Assembly: GCF_007678255.1 (NCBI RefSeq)
Contig: NZ_VEED01000017.1
Coordinates: 1-64,000 of the forward strand
DNA length: 64,000 nt
Origin: Bacillus sp. X1(2014)
GTDB lineage: Bacteria; Bacillota; Bacilli; Bacillales_B; DSM-18226
Direction: 5' to 3'
Both the position numbers and the translations under genes were made by a program. The notes under the pieces were generated by a model. That model was not told where the DNA came from. It searched no databases and worked only from the letters and a program-made list of their open reading frames with translations. Positions 26,137-34,916 of the stretch are shown piece by piece (position 1 is the first letter of the stretch; each line of letters opens with the position of its first letter).

Positions 26137-26871
26137 TTATGCATCTCGTTCTTCCATTAATTTTACAATAATTTCTTCTATAAAAATAAAGAATACAGTT
26201 CGAGTTTTTTCATAAGGTAACAATTTTCCATTTTGAACAGATTTGGTTAAATAAAATATATTATCTACTTGTAAAGTTTGAGAATTGTCATATTCCTCCA
26301 AAATCAACAATATTTCAGCCCCTTTAGACTTTGCTCCGTTGAAAAGGTTCTCAAAAGAGGCGAATTTGCCGGTTACGGAAAAAACAATTAAAAGCGTGTC
26401 CTCATCCACTAAATGCTTCGCATGATCTTCTCCCTGGCTCACTAAAATATGTTTTCCAGAAACAAGCGCAAGCTTATAAGCAAAGTATTCTACACAAATA
26501 AAGGATGGTCCCAATCCAAATAGCACAATTCTGTTGTACTTCTTATAAAGAGTTAAAAACTCATCCACTAATGTGGGGTCAAAATTATCTATAAAGTGTT
26601 TTAATCGTTCAAGCTCACTTGAAGTTTTTTTGTCTTCCTGAATGATTGGCTGACCGCCAAAAAATTGTTTATATTGTTTAAAACTTTCAAACCCAAGTTT
26701 TCTTACAAGTTTGGATACTTTTGAAGAAGACACATTACAATACTCAGCGGCCTCTACTATTTTTAAATGATCTTTTTCTTTAATAATTTCAGCAAGTTTA
26801 TTATGAACCGAAAGCTCCAGCTCATTTAATTTATTTAAATTAATGTTTATGGTCTTTCCCTCTCTTCTCAT
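26137..26871 (-). CDS. RpiR-family transcriptional regulator
   Basis: About 244 residues. The N-terminal HTH_6 domain reads IVEAAEYCNVSSSKVSKLVRKLGFESFKQY, and the C-terminal SIS domain (about 80-230) would bind a phosphosugar. It is divergent from the YgcW-like operon, with two GAAAATTTTC palindromes between the genes, so it very likely controls that operon. The start is uncertain: ATG at 26871 has no ribosome site, whereas AGAGGGA lies seven bases before an in-frame ATA near 26846; an in-frame start at 26916 is upstream of a plausible -10 region. Confidence 0.83.
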   Translation of the reverse strand: MRREGKTININLNKLNELELSVHNKLAEIIKEKDHLKIVEAAEYCNVSSSKVSKLVRKLGFESFKQYKQFFGGQPIIQEDKKTSSELERLKHFIDNFDPTLVDEFLTLYKKYNRIVLFGLGPSFICVEYFAYKLALVSGKHILVSQGEDHAKHLVDEDTLLIVFSVTGKFASFENLFNGAKSKGAEILLILEEYDNSQTLQVDNIFYLTKSVQNGKLLPYEKTRTVFFIFIEEIIVKLMEERDA

Positions 26872-26900
26872 TTTAGTGCTTAATGAAAGTATACCATAGT

Positions 26901-26951
26901 GGAAAATTTTCCGCAATATGAATTTTTTTTTAAAAAAATAGAAAATTTTCT
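26901..26951. promoter_or_regulatory. Two RpiR-type operators and divergent promoter
   Basis: GGAAAATTTTCC (26901-26912) and AGAAAATTTTCT (26940-26951) are perfect palindromes of the GAAAATTTTC type bound by MurR/RpiR regulators. The first lies by the probable rpiR promoter. The second lies just before a + strand -35 TTTACA (26962-26967) and -10-like TAAATT (26985-26990, 17-base spacing). Confidence 0.75.
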
Positions 26952-27032
26952 TAAGAATCCGTTTACATTTGGAGGTATTTATAGTAAATTAACGTTGTAA
27001 ATAATAAAAAACATTTAAGAGGAAGGTTAAAC

Positions 27033-27827
27033 ATGACTGCTCATAAAACTGATATAAAAGATTTCTCAATGAATTTTTTTAGCTTAAAAGGAAAAGTAGC
27101 CATTATCACTGGAGGAAATTCAGGATTGGGGCAAGGCTTTGCCTTAGCACTGGCAAAAGCAGGGGCAGACATTTTTGCAGTCAGTATCGCTGATGACAAT
27201 GGTGAAACGAAAAACATGATTGAAGCAGAAGGCGTCCGGTACCATTTGATGATTGCAGACGTTACTCAAGAGGGTGCTTGTAAAAAAATTGCAGAAGAAT
27301 GTATCAATACATTTGGAAAAATAGATATCCTCATGAACAATGCAGGCATTTGTATCAATGAACCAGATGTGACGAAGTTTACTCGACTTCAATGGGATAA
27401 AATGGTCTCAATCAATTTAACTGCAGCGTTTGAATTATCTCATGAAGTGGCGAAGTATATGATTCCACAAAAAAGCGGGAAAATCATTAATACTTGTTCT
27501 TTGTTTTCCTACCTTGGAGGCCAATGGTCACCTGCATATGCGGCAACGAAACACGGTTTAGCAGGCTTCACAAAAGCATATTGTGATGAATTAGCTCAAT
27601 TCAATATTCAAGTAAACGGTATTGCACCTGGCTATTTTGCTACTGCCGTTACTGTAGAGACTAGAGCGAATCCTGCAGCCAATCAACGAATTTTAGATCA
27701 TATTCCTGCCAATAGATGGGGAAATATCTCAGATTTAATGGGTACAGTTGTATATCTAGCTTCAAACGCTTCCAATTATGTAAATGGAACTCTCGTGAAT
27801 GTTGATGGCGGATACTTAGTACGATAA
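27033..27827 (+). CDS. SDR oxidoreductase, YgcW-like
   Basis: A 264-residue classical SDR: TGGNSGLGQGF (28-38), NNAG (about 104-107) and YAATK active site (about 168-172), ending in NVDGGYLVR. Closest by pattern to the gluconate-5-dehydrogenase/KduD group. Its neighbours (FAD oxidase of the AGPS type, FGGY kinase, UhpC-like MFS) are those of E. coli ygcW, and I base the name on that. It probably oxidises or reduces a polyol or ketose carbon. Confidence 0.82.
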   Translation: MTAHKTDIKDFSMNFFSLKGKVAIITGGNSGLGQGFALALAKAGADIFAVSIADDNGETKNMIEAEGVRYHLMIADVTQEGACKKIAEECINTFGKIDILMNNAGICINEPDVTKFTRLQWDKMVSINLTAAFELSHEVAKYMIPQKSGKIINTCSLFSYLGGQWSPAYAATKHGLAGFTKAYCDELAQFNIQVNGIAPGYFATAVTVETRANPAANQRILDHIPANRWGNISDLMGTVVYLASNASNYVNGTLVNVDGGYLVR

Positions 27828-27863
27828 CGAAATATAGAAATCGATAAAAGGAGAAATGCTGCG

Positions 27864-29375
27864 ATGGCGAATGAACAATTATTAAAAGAAGAAACTACGA
27901 AGATTAAAGAACAATTGTTAAAAGAATTAGAGGTAATTATTTCAATCGAACAAATAAATACCGATCATGAAGCATTATATGATGCATCTTCTGACCGATA
28001 TCAAAAATATGCAAAAGCTAAAAAGGTCCTTGACGTCCCAATGCCAATGGCGATAGTATATCCACACTCTACAGAAGAAGTACAGGCACTTCTGCAGTTC
28101 TGTAATGAAAACAAGATCAATGTGATTCCTCGTAGTGGAAAAACAGCTACAGAAGGCGGTCTGGAAAACTGGAAAGAAATCGCTATGGTTATCGATGGGT
28201 CAAGAATGAATAATATCATTAAAATCGATCCATATAACATGCAAGCAACTGTCCAAGCAGGTGTAAAACTACAAACATTGGAAGATGAGCTGCGTAAAAT
28301 TGGTTACACAACTGGTCACTCTCCACAGTCTAAACCAGTTGCACAATTTGGTGGATTATTGGCAACAAGAAGTATTGGACAATTCTCCACTTTATACGGT
28401 GCGATTGAAGATATGGTTGTTGGATTAGAATGTGTATTTCCAAACGGTCACATTTCTCGAATCAAAAATGTTCCAAGAAGAGCTGGAGGACCGGATATTC
28501 GACACATTGTCATCGGCAATGAAGGAACATTATGTTATATCACAGAAGTTACGGTGAAAATTTTTAAATACTATCCTAAAAACAATGTGTTCCATGGTTA
28601 TTTATTAAAAGATGTTGATACGGGTATTAAAGTTTTAAGAGAAGTGATTACAAACGGCTTTAGACCATCTGTGGCACGTGTTTATTCTGAAGAGGATGCA
28701 AGACAACATTTCTCTCATTTCTATAAAGACAAATGTGTGTTGATTTTTATGACAGAAGGGCCAGCTGGTATTGTTAAGGCAACGAATGAAGCAATTGAAG
28801 AAGCGGTTGCTAAATTCCAAGATGGAATCGTTGAAAAAGTTGAAGACCAATTAATCGAAAATTGGTTTAATAACTTGAATTGGACGCAGGGACACATTGA
28901 TCGTGAATTCCAAACAATGGTTGATCATCATAAGCATGATGGTTTTACAACGGAAGTATCAGCTGACTGGGAAAACATTACAAAGATTTATCACAATGTA
29001 ATGAAAAGAGTAATGGAAGAGTTTGATAGAATTGAAGACATAACCATGCTTGGTGGACACTCATCCCATAGTTACCTAAATGGAACCAATATGTACTTTG
29101 TTTATAACTATAATATTAATTGTGCACCAGAGGATGAAATGAGAATTTATCATCATCCAATCCATTCCATTATTATTGAAGAAACATTGAAACTTGGCGG
29201 TTCCATGTGCCATCACCATGGCATTGGAAAATATCGTACCGAGTGGACAGAAGAAGAGCATGGATCTGCTTACTATATGTTAGAAAAATTAAAAGAAGCT
29301 TTTGACCCTAATGGCATCATGAATTTTGGTACAATCTTCCCTCAAGAAGAGGGCATAAAATATATAAAAGGTTAA
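27864..29375 (+). CDS. FAD-linked oxidoreductase of the AGPS/VAO type, YgcU-like
   Basis: 503 residues. The PCMH-type FAD domain lies at about 60-245 (NVIPRSGKTATEGG and GGLLATRSIGQFSTLYGAIED, flavin-binding regions). The C-terminal substrate domain carries the histidine-rich MCHHHGIGKYR (about 450-460) typical of alkyldihydroxyacetonephosphate-synthase relatives. E. coli YgcU has the same architecture and no established substrate. Second gene of the RpiR-controlled operon, 36 bases after the SDR gene. Confidence 0.83.
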   Translation: MANEQLLKEETTKIKEQLLKELEVIISIEQINTDHEALYDASSDRYQKYAKAKKVLDVPMPMAIVYPHSTEEVQALLQFCNENKINVIPRSGKTATEGGLENWKEIAMVIDGSRMNNIIKIDPYNMQATVQAGVKLQTLEDELRKIGYTTGHSPQSKPVAQFGGLLATRSIGQFSTLYGAIEDMVVGLECVFPNGHISRIKNVPRRAGGPDIRHIVIGNEGTLCYITEVTVKIFKYYPKNNVFHGYLLKDVDTGIKVLREVITNGFRPSVARVYSEEDARQHFSHFYKDKCVLIFMTEGPAGIVKATNEAIEEAVAKFQDGIVEKVEDQLIENWFNNLNWTQGHIDREFQTMVDHHKHDGFTTEVSADWENITKIYHNVMKRVMEEFDRIEDITMLGGHSSHSYLNGTNMYFVYNYNINCAPEDEMRIYHHPIHSIIIEETLKLGGSMCHHHGIGKYRTEWTEEEHGSAYYMLEKLKEAFDPNGIMNFGTIFPQEEGIKYIKG

Positions 29376-29389
29376 TAAAAGGTGATTAT

Positions 29390-30820
29390 ATGAGCGGGTA
29401 TGTAATGGGGATTGATAATGGCTCGCAAAGTACAAAAGTAGCCATTTATGATGTTGAAGGTAATGAAGTTGCTTTCGGATCTTTTCAATTAAGAGAAACT
29501 CTATCACCTGAGCCAGGGGTTGTCATCCATCCCGATGATGATTTATGGGACAGTGTGTACGGAGCTATTAAAAATTGTCTAGCCCATTTTACTGGCAATC
29601 CTAAAGACATTGCTGGAATTGGACTTTGTACCATTAGATGTTGTCGTGTTTTATTAAAGGAAGAGGGCCATCTAGCTTATCCTGTGATAAGCTGGATGGA
29701 TTCCAGACTTAACAAACCATATGTACATTCTGATGATCAAGTAAAGTATGTGACGACTACCTCTGGTTATCTAGGCTTTCGGTTGACAGGGGAATTTAAA
29801 GACACTGCTTCCAATTATGAAGTTCACTGGCCATTGGACCGCGAAACGTTGGATTGGTCGAAAGACGAGGAAGTATTTGAGGCAAATGGATTGCAAAGAG
29901 ACATGGTATTTGATCTTGTAAAACCAGGCGAAAAGCTGGGAATGCTGAGACAAGAATTGGTCGAGGAGTTTGGTTTCCATCATGATATACCAGTAGTAGC
30001 GACAGCTAACGATAAAGCTGTAGAGGCGCTGGGTTCCGGAATTAAGGACGAAGGTACCATCATGATCTCGCTTGGAACATTCATTTCGTCCATGCTGTTA
30101 CGAAATGAATTTAAGGAAAATGCCCTTAATTTCTTTCCAACGCTTGCATGTATTCCATTTAAATATGTTTATGAATCAAATGGAATAAGACGTGGTATGT
30201 GGACCGTGAGTTGGTTTAAAAAGCTGATTGGTGAAGAACTCATTACAGAAGCAAGAAAACTAGGTGTATTGGAAGAGGAATACTTGAATATGAAAGCACA
30301 AGATGTTCCAGTCGGCAGTGACGGTCTGATTACCATTTTAGACTGGTTATCGACACCATCTATACCATATCGAAAAGGTGTCATGATTGGTTTTGATCAG
30401 CGCCATACAAAATACCATATATACCGTTCAATTCTGGAAGCGATTGCTTTTAATATTAAAAACAATATTGATGATATGTTAGAGGAAATAGACGTACAGT
30501 TAAATGATTTAGTAGTAATAGGCGGGGGCTCCAAAAGTGATGTGATAATGCAAATTATTGCGGATCTTTTTGGATTGCCAGTTCACAGACGTGCAGGCAG
30601 CAGTAGTGCTTGTTTAGGAGCTGCTATATGTGTCTGCCAACATCTATCGATTTACAAAGATTTTTATGAGGCTGCAAGTAAAATGGTTAAAACTCAACAA
30701 ACGTTTATACCGAACCAAAATAATCACGTACTCTACAATACCATTAACGATACTGTCGTTAAAAAGGTGAGAGTTCATACCGATGAAATTTTAAAACTAT
30801 CTTATCCCATTTTTAGTTAA
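29390..30820 (+). CDS. FGGY-family carbohydrate kinase, YgcE-like
   Basis: 476 residues. The N-terminal phosphate motif is MGIDNGSQSTKVAIYD (5-20), substrate-site ISWMDSR is near 101-107, and the second-domain ATP motif is LGTFISS. The C-terminal VIGGGSKSDVIMQIIADLFG is diagnostic of FGGY kinases. It would phosphorylate a ketose or polyol delivered by the SDR and the transporter. Fifteen bases after the FAD oxidase gene. Confidence 0.86.
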   Translation: MSGYVMGIDNGSQSTKVAIYDVEGNEVAFGSFQLRETLSPEPGVVIHPDDDLWDSVYGAIKNCLAHFTGNPKDIAGIGLCTIRCCRVLLKEEGHLAYPVISWMDSRLNKPYVHSDDQVKYVTTTSGYLGFRLTGEFKDTASNYEVHWPLDRETLDWSKDEEVFEANGLQRDMVFDLVKPGEKLGMLRQELVEEFGFHHDIPVVATANDKAVEALGSGIKDEGTIMISLGTFISSMLLRNEFKENALNFFPTLACIPFKYVYESNGIRRGMWTVSWFKKLIGEELITEARKLGVLEEEYLNMKAQDVPVGSDGLITILDWLSTPSIPYRKGVMIGFDQRHTKYHIYRSILEAIAFNIKNNIDDMLEEIDVQLNDLVVIGGGSKSDVIMQIIADLFGLPVHRRAGSSSACLGAAICVCQHLSIYKDFYEAASKMVKTQQTFIPNQNNHVLYNTINDTVVKKVRVHTDEILKLSYPIFS

Positions 30821-30835
30821 GAAAAGAGTGATTTT

Positions 30836-32146
30836 GTGGCAGAGAAAAATTATAAAAGGTATTTCCAATTTTTCCTCATTGTTTTAGCAGCAGGATCGAT
30901 ATTTCCACTTATCTATTTAAAAACAAATTATCAAGAAACGATTTTGGAAGTATACGGAATTACTCTTAAACAATTAAATGGCATTTTTTCCGTTTTAGGT
31001 GTGGCTTATCTTGTGGGATACTCTCCAAGTGGCTGGCTTGCTGATCGATTTTCCGCAAAAAAACTTTTATTCATTTCACTTTTGGTTTGTGGACTTACCG
31101 GACTATGGTTTGCTCAAGTTCCGAGCTATTCAATGGTTTTAGTGATATTTGGTATTTGGGGATTTTTTTCCGTATTCACCTTTTGGGCAGCTCATTTAAA
31201 ACTTGTAAAGTTAATTTCTAAAAAGGAAGAAGAAGGAAGATTTTTTGGTGCTTTAGATGGTGGCCGTGGATTAGTAGAGGCCATATTGGCAAGTATAGCA
31301 TTATTTATTTTTACAAACGTTTTGGGAGACAGTACAGCATTGGTTCATAAGAAAGAAGCGTTACAATTTGTGGTTTACATGTACTCTGCTGCGCTTATTT
31401 TGGTATCCGTACTCATTTTATTTTTTGTTAAAGAAGACAAATCTTCTATTAAAAAAGAATCTTCTTCTAAAGCGGCAGAAACCAGTAAAAAAATTAATGT
31501 GAACGATTTCAAACAACTATTCAGTAATAAGTTCATATGGCTGCTAGGCGGCATCATATTTATGTCTTATATTGTGACCTGGGCCGTATATTATCAGGGT
31601 GGATTTTTACAAACGAACATCAAAATTGATGCCGCAACTGTAGGTGAAGTGACTGTATTAATGCTTTGGATGCGGCCGATTGGCGGGTTGTTAGGCGGAT
31701 TTTTAGGTGATAAATTTGGGAAAAGCAGTATCCTCATGATCGCCTTAGGGTTAGCTGCCACTTTTTTAATTGCTATATCAATCTTACCAATTACGATGCC
31801 TCTCATTTACTTTAAAATCCAAGTCGTCATGATAGGTTTAATGATTTATACCATTAGAGGTCTTTACTGGTCGTTACTTGGAGATTGTAAGGTAGATGAA
31901 AAGATACTCGGTCTGGCGATTGGAGTTGTATCCTTTATAGGCTATACACCTGATATTTTAATGCCTATCGTCAATATTGTATTGTTTAAAACATACGGAC
32001 CTAACGGTGGATATAATGGATACTTCATCTTCTGTGCCTGCGCGGCTATCCTCGCTATCTTCATGACGTTAATCTTTAGAATGTCAGTAAAGAAGGAAGC
32101 TAGAAAATCAATTATATCAGATGAACTCATTGCAAAAAATGCCTGA
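30836..32146 (+). CDS. MFS transporter, UhpC/GlpT-like (YqcE-like)
   Basis: 436 residues with about 12 membrane segments. It has the PSGWLADRFSAKK loop 2-3 motif and a central cytoplasmic loop (about 195-220) rich in Ser and Lys. The sequence style is that of organophosphate:phosphate antiporter relatives, in which E. coli YqcE falls. GTG at 30836 with AAGAGTG upstream. The 3' end overlaps the first codons of a decayed ADH gene. Confidence 0.83.
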   Translation: MAEKNYKRYFQFFLIVLAAGSIFPLIYLKTNYQETILEVYGITLKQLNGIFSVLGVAYLVGYSPSGWLADRFSAKKLLFISLLVCGLTGLWFAQVPSYSMVLVIFGIWGFFSVFTFWAAHLKLVKLISKKEEEGRFFGALDGGRGLVEAILASIALFIFTNVLGDSTALVHKKEALQFVVYMYSAALILVSVLILFFVKEDKSSIKKESSSKAAETSKKINVNDFKQLFSNKFIWLLGGIIFMSYIVTWAVYYQGGFLQTNIKIDAATVGEVTVLMLWMRPIGGLLGGFLGDKFGKSSILMIALGLAATFLIAISILPITMPLIYFKIQVVMIGLMIYTIRGLYWSLLGDCKVDEKILGLAIGVVSFIGYTPDILMPIVNIVLFKTYGPNGGYNGYFIFCACAAILAIFMTLIFRMSVKKEARKSIISDELIAKNA

Positions 32147-32626
32147 AATCGGCGAACCTTTATCCATTCAACACGTAGAACTTAGTGAGCCAAAAGCGAA
32201 TGAAGTTCTAGTGAAAATTAAAGCAACAGGTGTGAGCCACAGTGATTTAAACTCTTTAAATGACTTGAATACGCCGACACCAACAATTCTTGGACATGAG
32301 GGAGCAGGAATTGTTGAATCGGTTGGGGCAAATGTCACCAACGTGAAAGTAGCTTTAACCTGGGTTCCAAATTGCGGAACATGTGAATTTTGCGTGACTA
32401 GGGAAGTTCACTTATGCGAATCTGCATTTGGGCCAATGTTTGAAGGAACGCTGTTAGATGGAATGTGAAGCCATTCCGTGATTTCCCCATCATTGCAGAA
32501 ATGTATTTAGATGGGAAATTCAAACTGGTAAGCTCGTGTTTAATCGGATTGGCTTCGAAGACAAATTACCCTTTATAGAGGAAAACATATCTCTATGCTG
32601 ACAAGGTGATCGTGGTAACCAATTAG
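32139..32626 (+). pseudogene. Decayed zinc-type alcohol dehydrogenase, N-terminal part and tail
   Basis: The first ~110 residues are a clear ADH N terminus: VKIKATGVSHSDL (the usual catalytic Cys is Ser), LGHEGAGIVESVG, and the structural-zinc loop CGTCEFC...HLC. The frame then stops at 32468. Further ADH sequence appears at once in another frame (KPFRDFPIIAEMYLDGKFKL, about 32466-32525), with a possible C-terminal end near 32626. About 200 central residues, including the NAD-binding fold, are deleted. The start overlaps the transporter gene, so it was the fifth gene of the operon. Confidence 0.83.
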
Positions 32627-32684
32627 GAAGGGATGTTGGAGATTATTATACCGGATTAGGTGGATAAATTTTTGTTTTCCAAGG

Positions 32685-32718
32685 AAAGAGGCGGCAGTGA
32701 AATGCTTCCTGCCGCCTT
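32685..32718 (-). terminator. Terminator after the Na+/H+ antiporter gene
   Basis: AGGCGGCAG and CTGCCGCCT pair around an 11-base loop; read on the minus strand it is followed by CTTTCC, only a modest T tract. Confidence 0.6.
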
Positions 32719-32731
32719 ATCAAATTTACCA

Positions 32732-34765
32732 TTAATGGGAATGCAAACTGCTTTCTTCCATCCAATAGGCTTCCCGAATATTGATCTGCTTGCGAATTTT
32801 CCGGATGATATCGGCGGTGATTTCACCTTCTTCGTACAAATTCTGAATTTCATCTCTTTCAGCCTGGAAAGCCTTTACACGCAATTCCCTTTGTAAATCT
32901 CTGTAATGAGCAGAGTCGGCACCCTTTTTTGCTAATTTAAATTTCGTGAGCATTTCGCTATATTCTCCGATAATCACTAAATACACATGCTCATTTTCAG
33001 GTGTCATCTGGTTATTTAAAGACTTAATGGCGGCTTTAGCCATATTCATTTTTAACTGAATCATTTTCTTTAATTGTGCCTGGCGGGTTTCAAGTTGTTG
33101 CTGGCTTTTCGGCATGATTAATTGAATTAGTTTTAATACACCTCTTTTAGCCAATGTCCCAATAAATAATCTTCTAAAGCGCATCCGATTGGTCACAGCA
33201 AGCCTCATCCTCTGAATATGTTCATTAGACAAATAATAAGTTTCTCGGTCTATTTTCCCCTCTACTTTTAATGTTTCAATGTAGAGGGCTTCAGCGTCCA
33301 AAGCATTCATCCGAATTTCAGTTTCGAGTATTTTTAAGTGCTCGGAGTTTTTATTATTTTCAGTGTTCAGTCGATTTCGGATTTGATTGTATGAGGCAAT
33401 AACCGAGACCGCTGCTCCACGATTCTCATCATTCATCAATTCACAAATCGAACGAATGGCTGAATCAATCGTCCGCAGCTTCGCCTCTCGCAGCATTTCT
33501 TTCCGTTGTTCATTAGCGTTCACTTTTTCCGTTCTAGCAAGTATGGGCAAGAAGATACTGGCTGTTATGAGCGTCACTAGGATAACTCCAGCAGCTATAA
33601 AAATAATTAAAGAACGCTGAGGAAAGGGAGATCCGTCGGCTAGGACATATGGAATGGTAAATGCTCCAGCTAGGGTGACCGCCCCTCTAACTCCGGAGAT
33701 AGTGATAATCCCAATAGCTCTCATCGAGGGCATTTCGATTTCCTTTTTGAGCCACTCCCATTTCCAGGCCGCGCCAATCCATAAAAAGCGCAAGAAGAGA
33801 AGTGCAACTGATACGATGAAAATATACTTACTCACTTCCCAATTATTAAACAGCGGGTCCTTGAAAATTTCACTGATAACACTTGGGATCTGCAGACCTA
33901 ATAGGACGAACACCAATCCGTTCAAAATATAGATAAGTACCGTCCACGTGTTTTGTGAAACCAATTGCAATTTCATCGCAGGGGATTGGTCGCGCTCCCG
34001 GTAGATGGTATGTACAATACCTGCCGCAACGACAGATAAAATACCCGAGAGATGAACATGCTCCACAAGATAAAAAATCACGAATGGAGTGAGAAGTTGG
34101 ATCAACATGTGGATGGTCACATCCTCCATCCCCAGCCGGCGAATAAAGATTTTCAGTTGAATGATTAGTATCGAAAGAAGTGCACCGCCAGCTAGACCGC
34201 CAATAGCAATGATTATAAAACTTCCGCTTGCCTGAGCTAATGAAAAAACACCTGTTACCGTTGCGGCAACCGCAAATTTAAATGCAACCAATCCAGAGGC
34301 ATCATTCATTAGTCCCTCTCCTTCAAGGATATGCATAATCGTTTTCGGTATCTTCACCCGGCTCGAAATGGCACTCACAGCAACGACATCTGTCGGAGAA
34401 AGAATCGCAGCCAAAGCAAAAGCGGCCGGCAATGGAATCGACGGAATCAGCCAATAAATTAAATATCCAATCGTAAATACGGTAACAAATACTAGACCGA
34501 GGGCAAGTAAGAGAATTGGTTTTCGTAATTTCCATAATGCGTGCCGTGATACATTTTTTCCATCATGAAAAAGCAGGGGGGCGATAAACAACACAAAAAA
34601 CAATTCTGGCTCCATCGGGATATGAATGCCTAACGGCAGCGAAGCAAGTAACACCCCGAGTGCAATTTGAACCAGCGGTACTGGGACGTATGGCAAAAAG
34701 TGATGGATGAAACTAGATAATCCAATGACAGCAAGCAATAAAAGTATAAGTAGAAAAAATTCCAT
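32732..34765 (-). CDS. nhaK: CPA1-family Na+(K+)/H+ antiporter (NhaK-like)
   Basis: 677 residues, matching B. subtilis NhaK/YvgP. The first ~415 residues hold about 12 membrane segments, including ILSPTDVVA, EGLMNDASGLVAFKFA (transport Asp) and SGVRGAVTLAGA (conserved Arg). The last ~260 residues are charged and predicted cytoplasmic. It exchanges Na+, K+ or Li+ for H+ in pH and salt homeostasis. RBS GAGGAG seven bases before ATG. Monocistronic. Confidence 0.87.
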   Translation of the reverse strand: MEFFLLILLLLAVIGLSSFIHHFLPYVPVPLVQIALGVLLASLPLGIHIPMEPELFFVLFIAPLLFHDGKNVSRHALWKLRKPILLLALGLVFVTVFTIGYLIYWLIPSIPLPAAFALAAILSPTDVVAVSAISSRVKIPKTIMHILEGEGLMNDASGLVAFKFAVAATVTGVFSLAQASGSFIIIAIGGLAGGALLSILIIQLKIFIRRLGMEDVTIHMLIQLLTPFVIFYLVEHVHLSGILSVVAAGIVHTIYRERDQSPAMKLQLVSQNTWTVLIYILNGLVFVLLGLQIPSVISEIFKDPLFNNWEVSKYIFIVSVALLFLRFLWIGAAWKWEWLKKEIEMPSMRAIGIITISGVRGAVTLAGAFTIPYVLADGSPFPQRSLIIFIAAGVILVTLITASIFLPILARTEKVNANEQRKEMLREAKLRTIDSAIRSICELMNDENRGAAVSVIASYNQIRNRLNTENNKNSEHLKILETEIRMNALDAEALYIETLKVEGKIDRETYYLSNEHIQRMRLAVTNRMRFRRLFIGTLAKRGVLKLIQLIMPKSQQQLETRQAQLKKMIQLKMNMAKAAIKSLNNQMTPENEHVYLVIIGEYSEMLTKFKLAKKGADSAHYRDLQRELRVKAFQAERDEIQNLYEEGEITADIIRKIRKQINIREAYWMEESSLHSH

Positions 34766-34834
34766 TGCAGGTCTCCTCTCTTAAATATTTTGTGTAACAA
34801 AGATACTTTTCAACACATTAGAGAGGGGATTTCT

Positions 34835-34874
34835 TATTCAAAAAAATAAGCGAACAGTGAAGGCACTGTTCGCC
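34835..34874 (-). terminator. Terminator after ilvE
   Basis: GCGAACAGTG and CACTGTTCGC around CCTT, followed on the minus strand by TTATTTTTTTG. A second GC-rich hairpin (CCGGGCGATTGCCCGG, 34887-34902) lies between it and the ilvE stop. Confidence 0.85.
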
Positions 34875-34916
34875 ACAAAACAAAGAACCGGGCGATTGCC
34901 CGGCCCACTATTCTTT

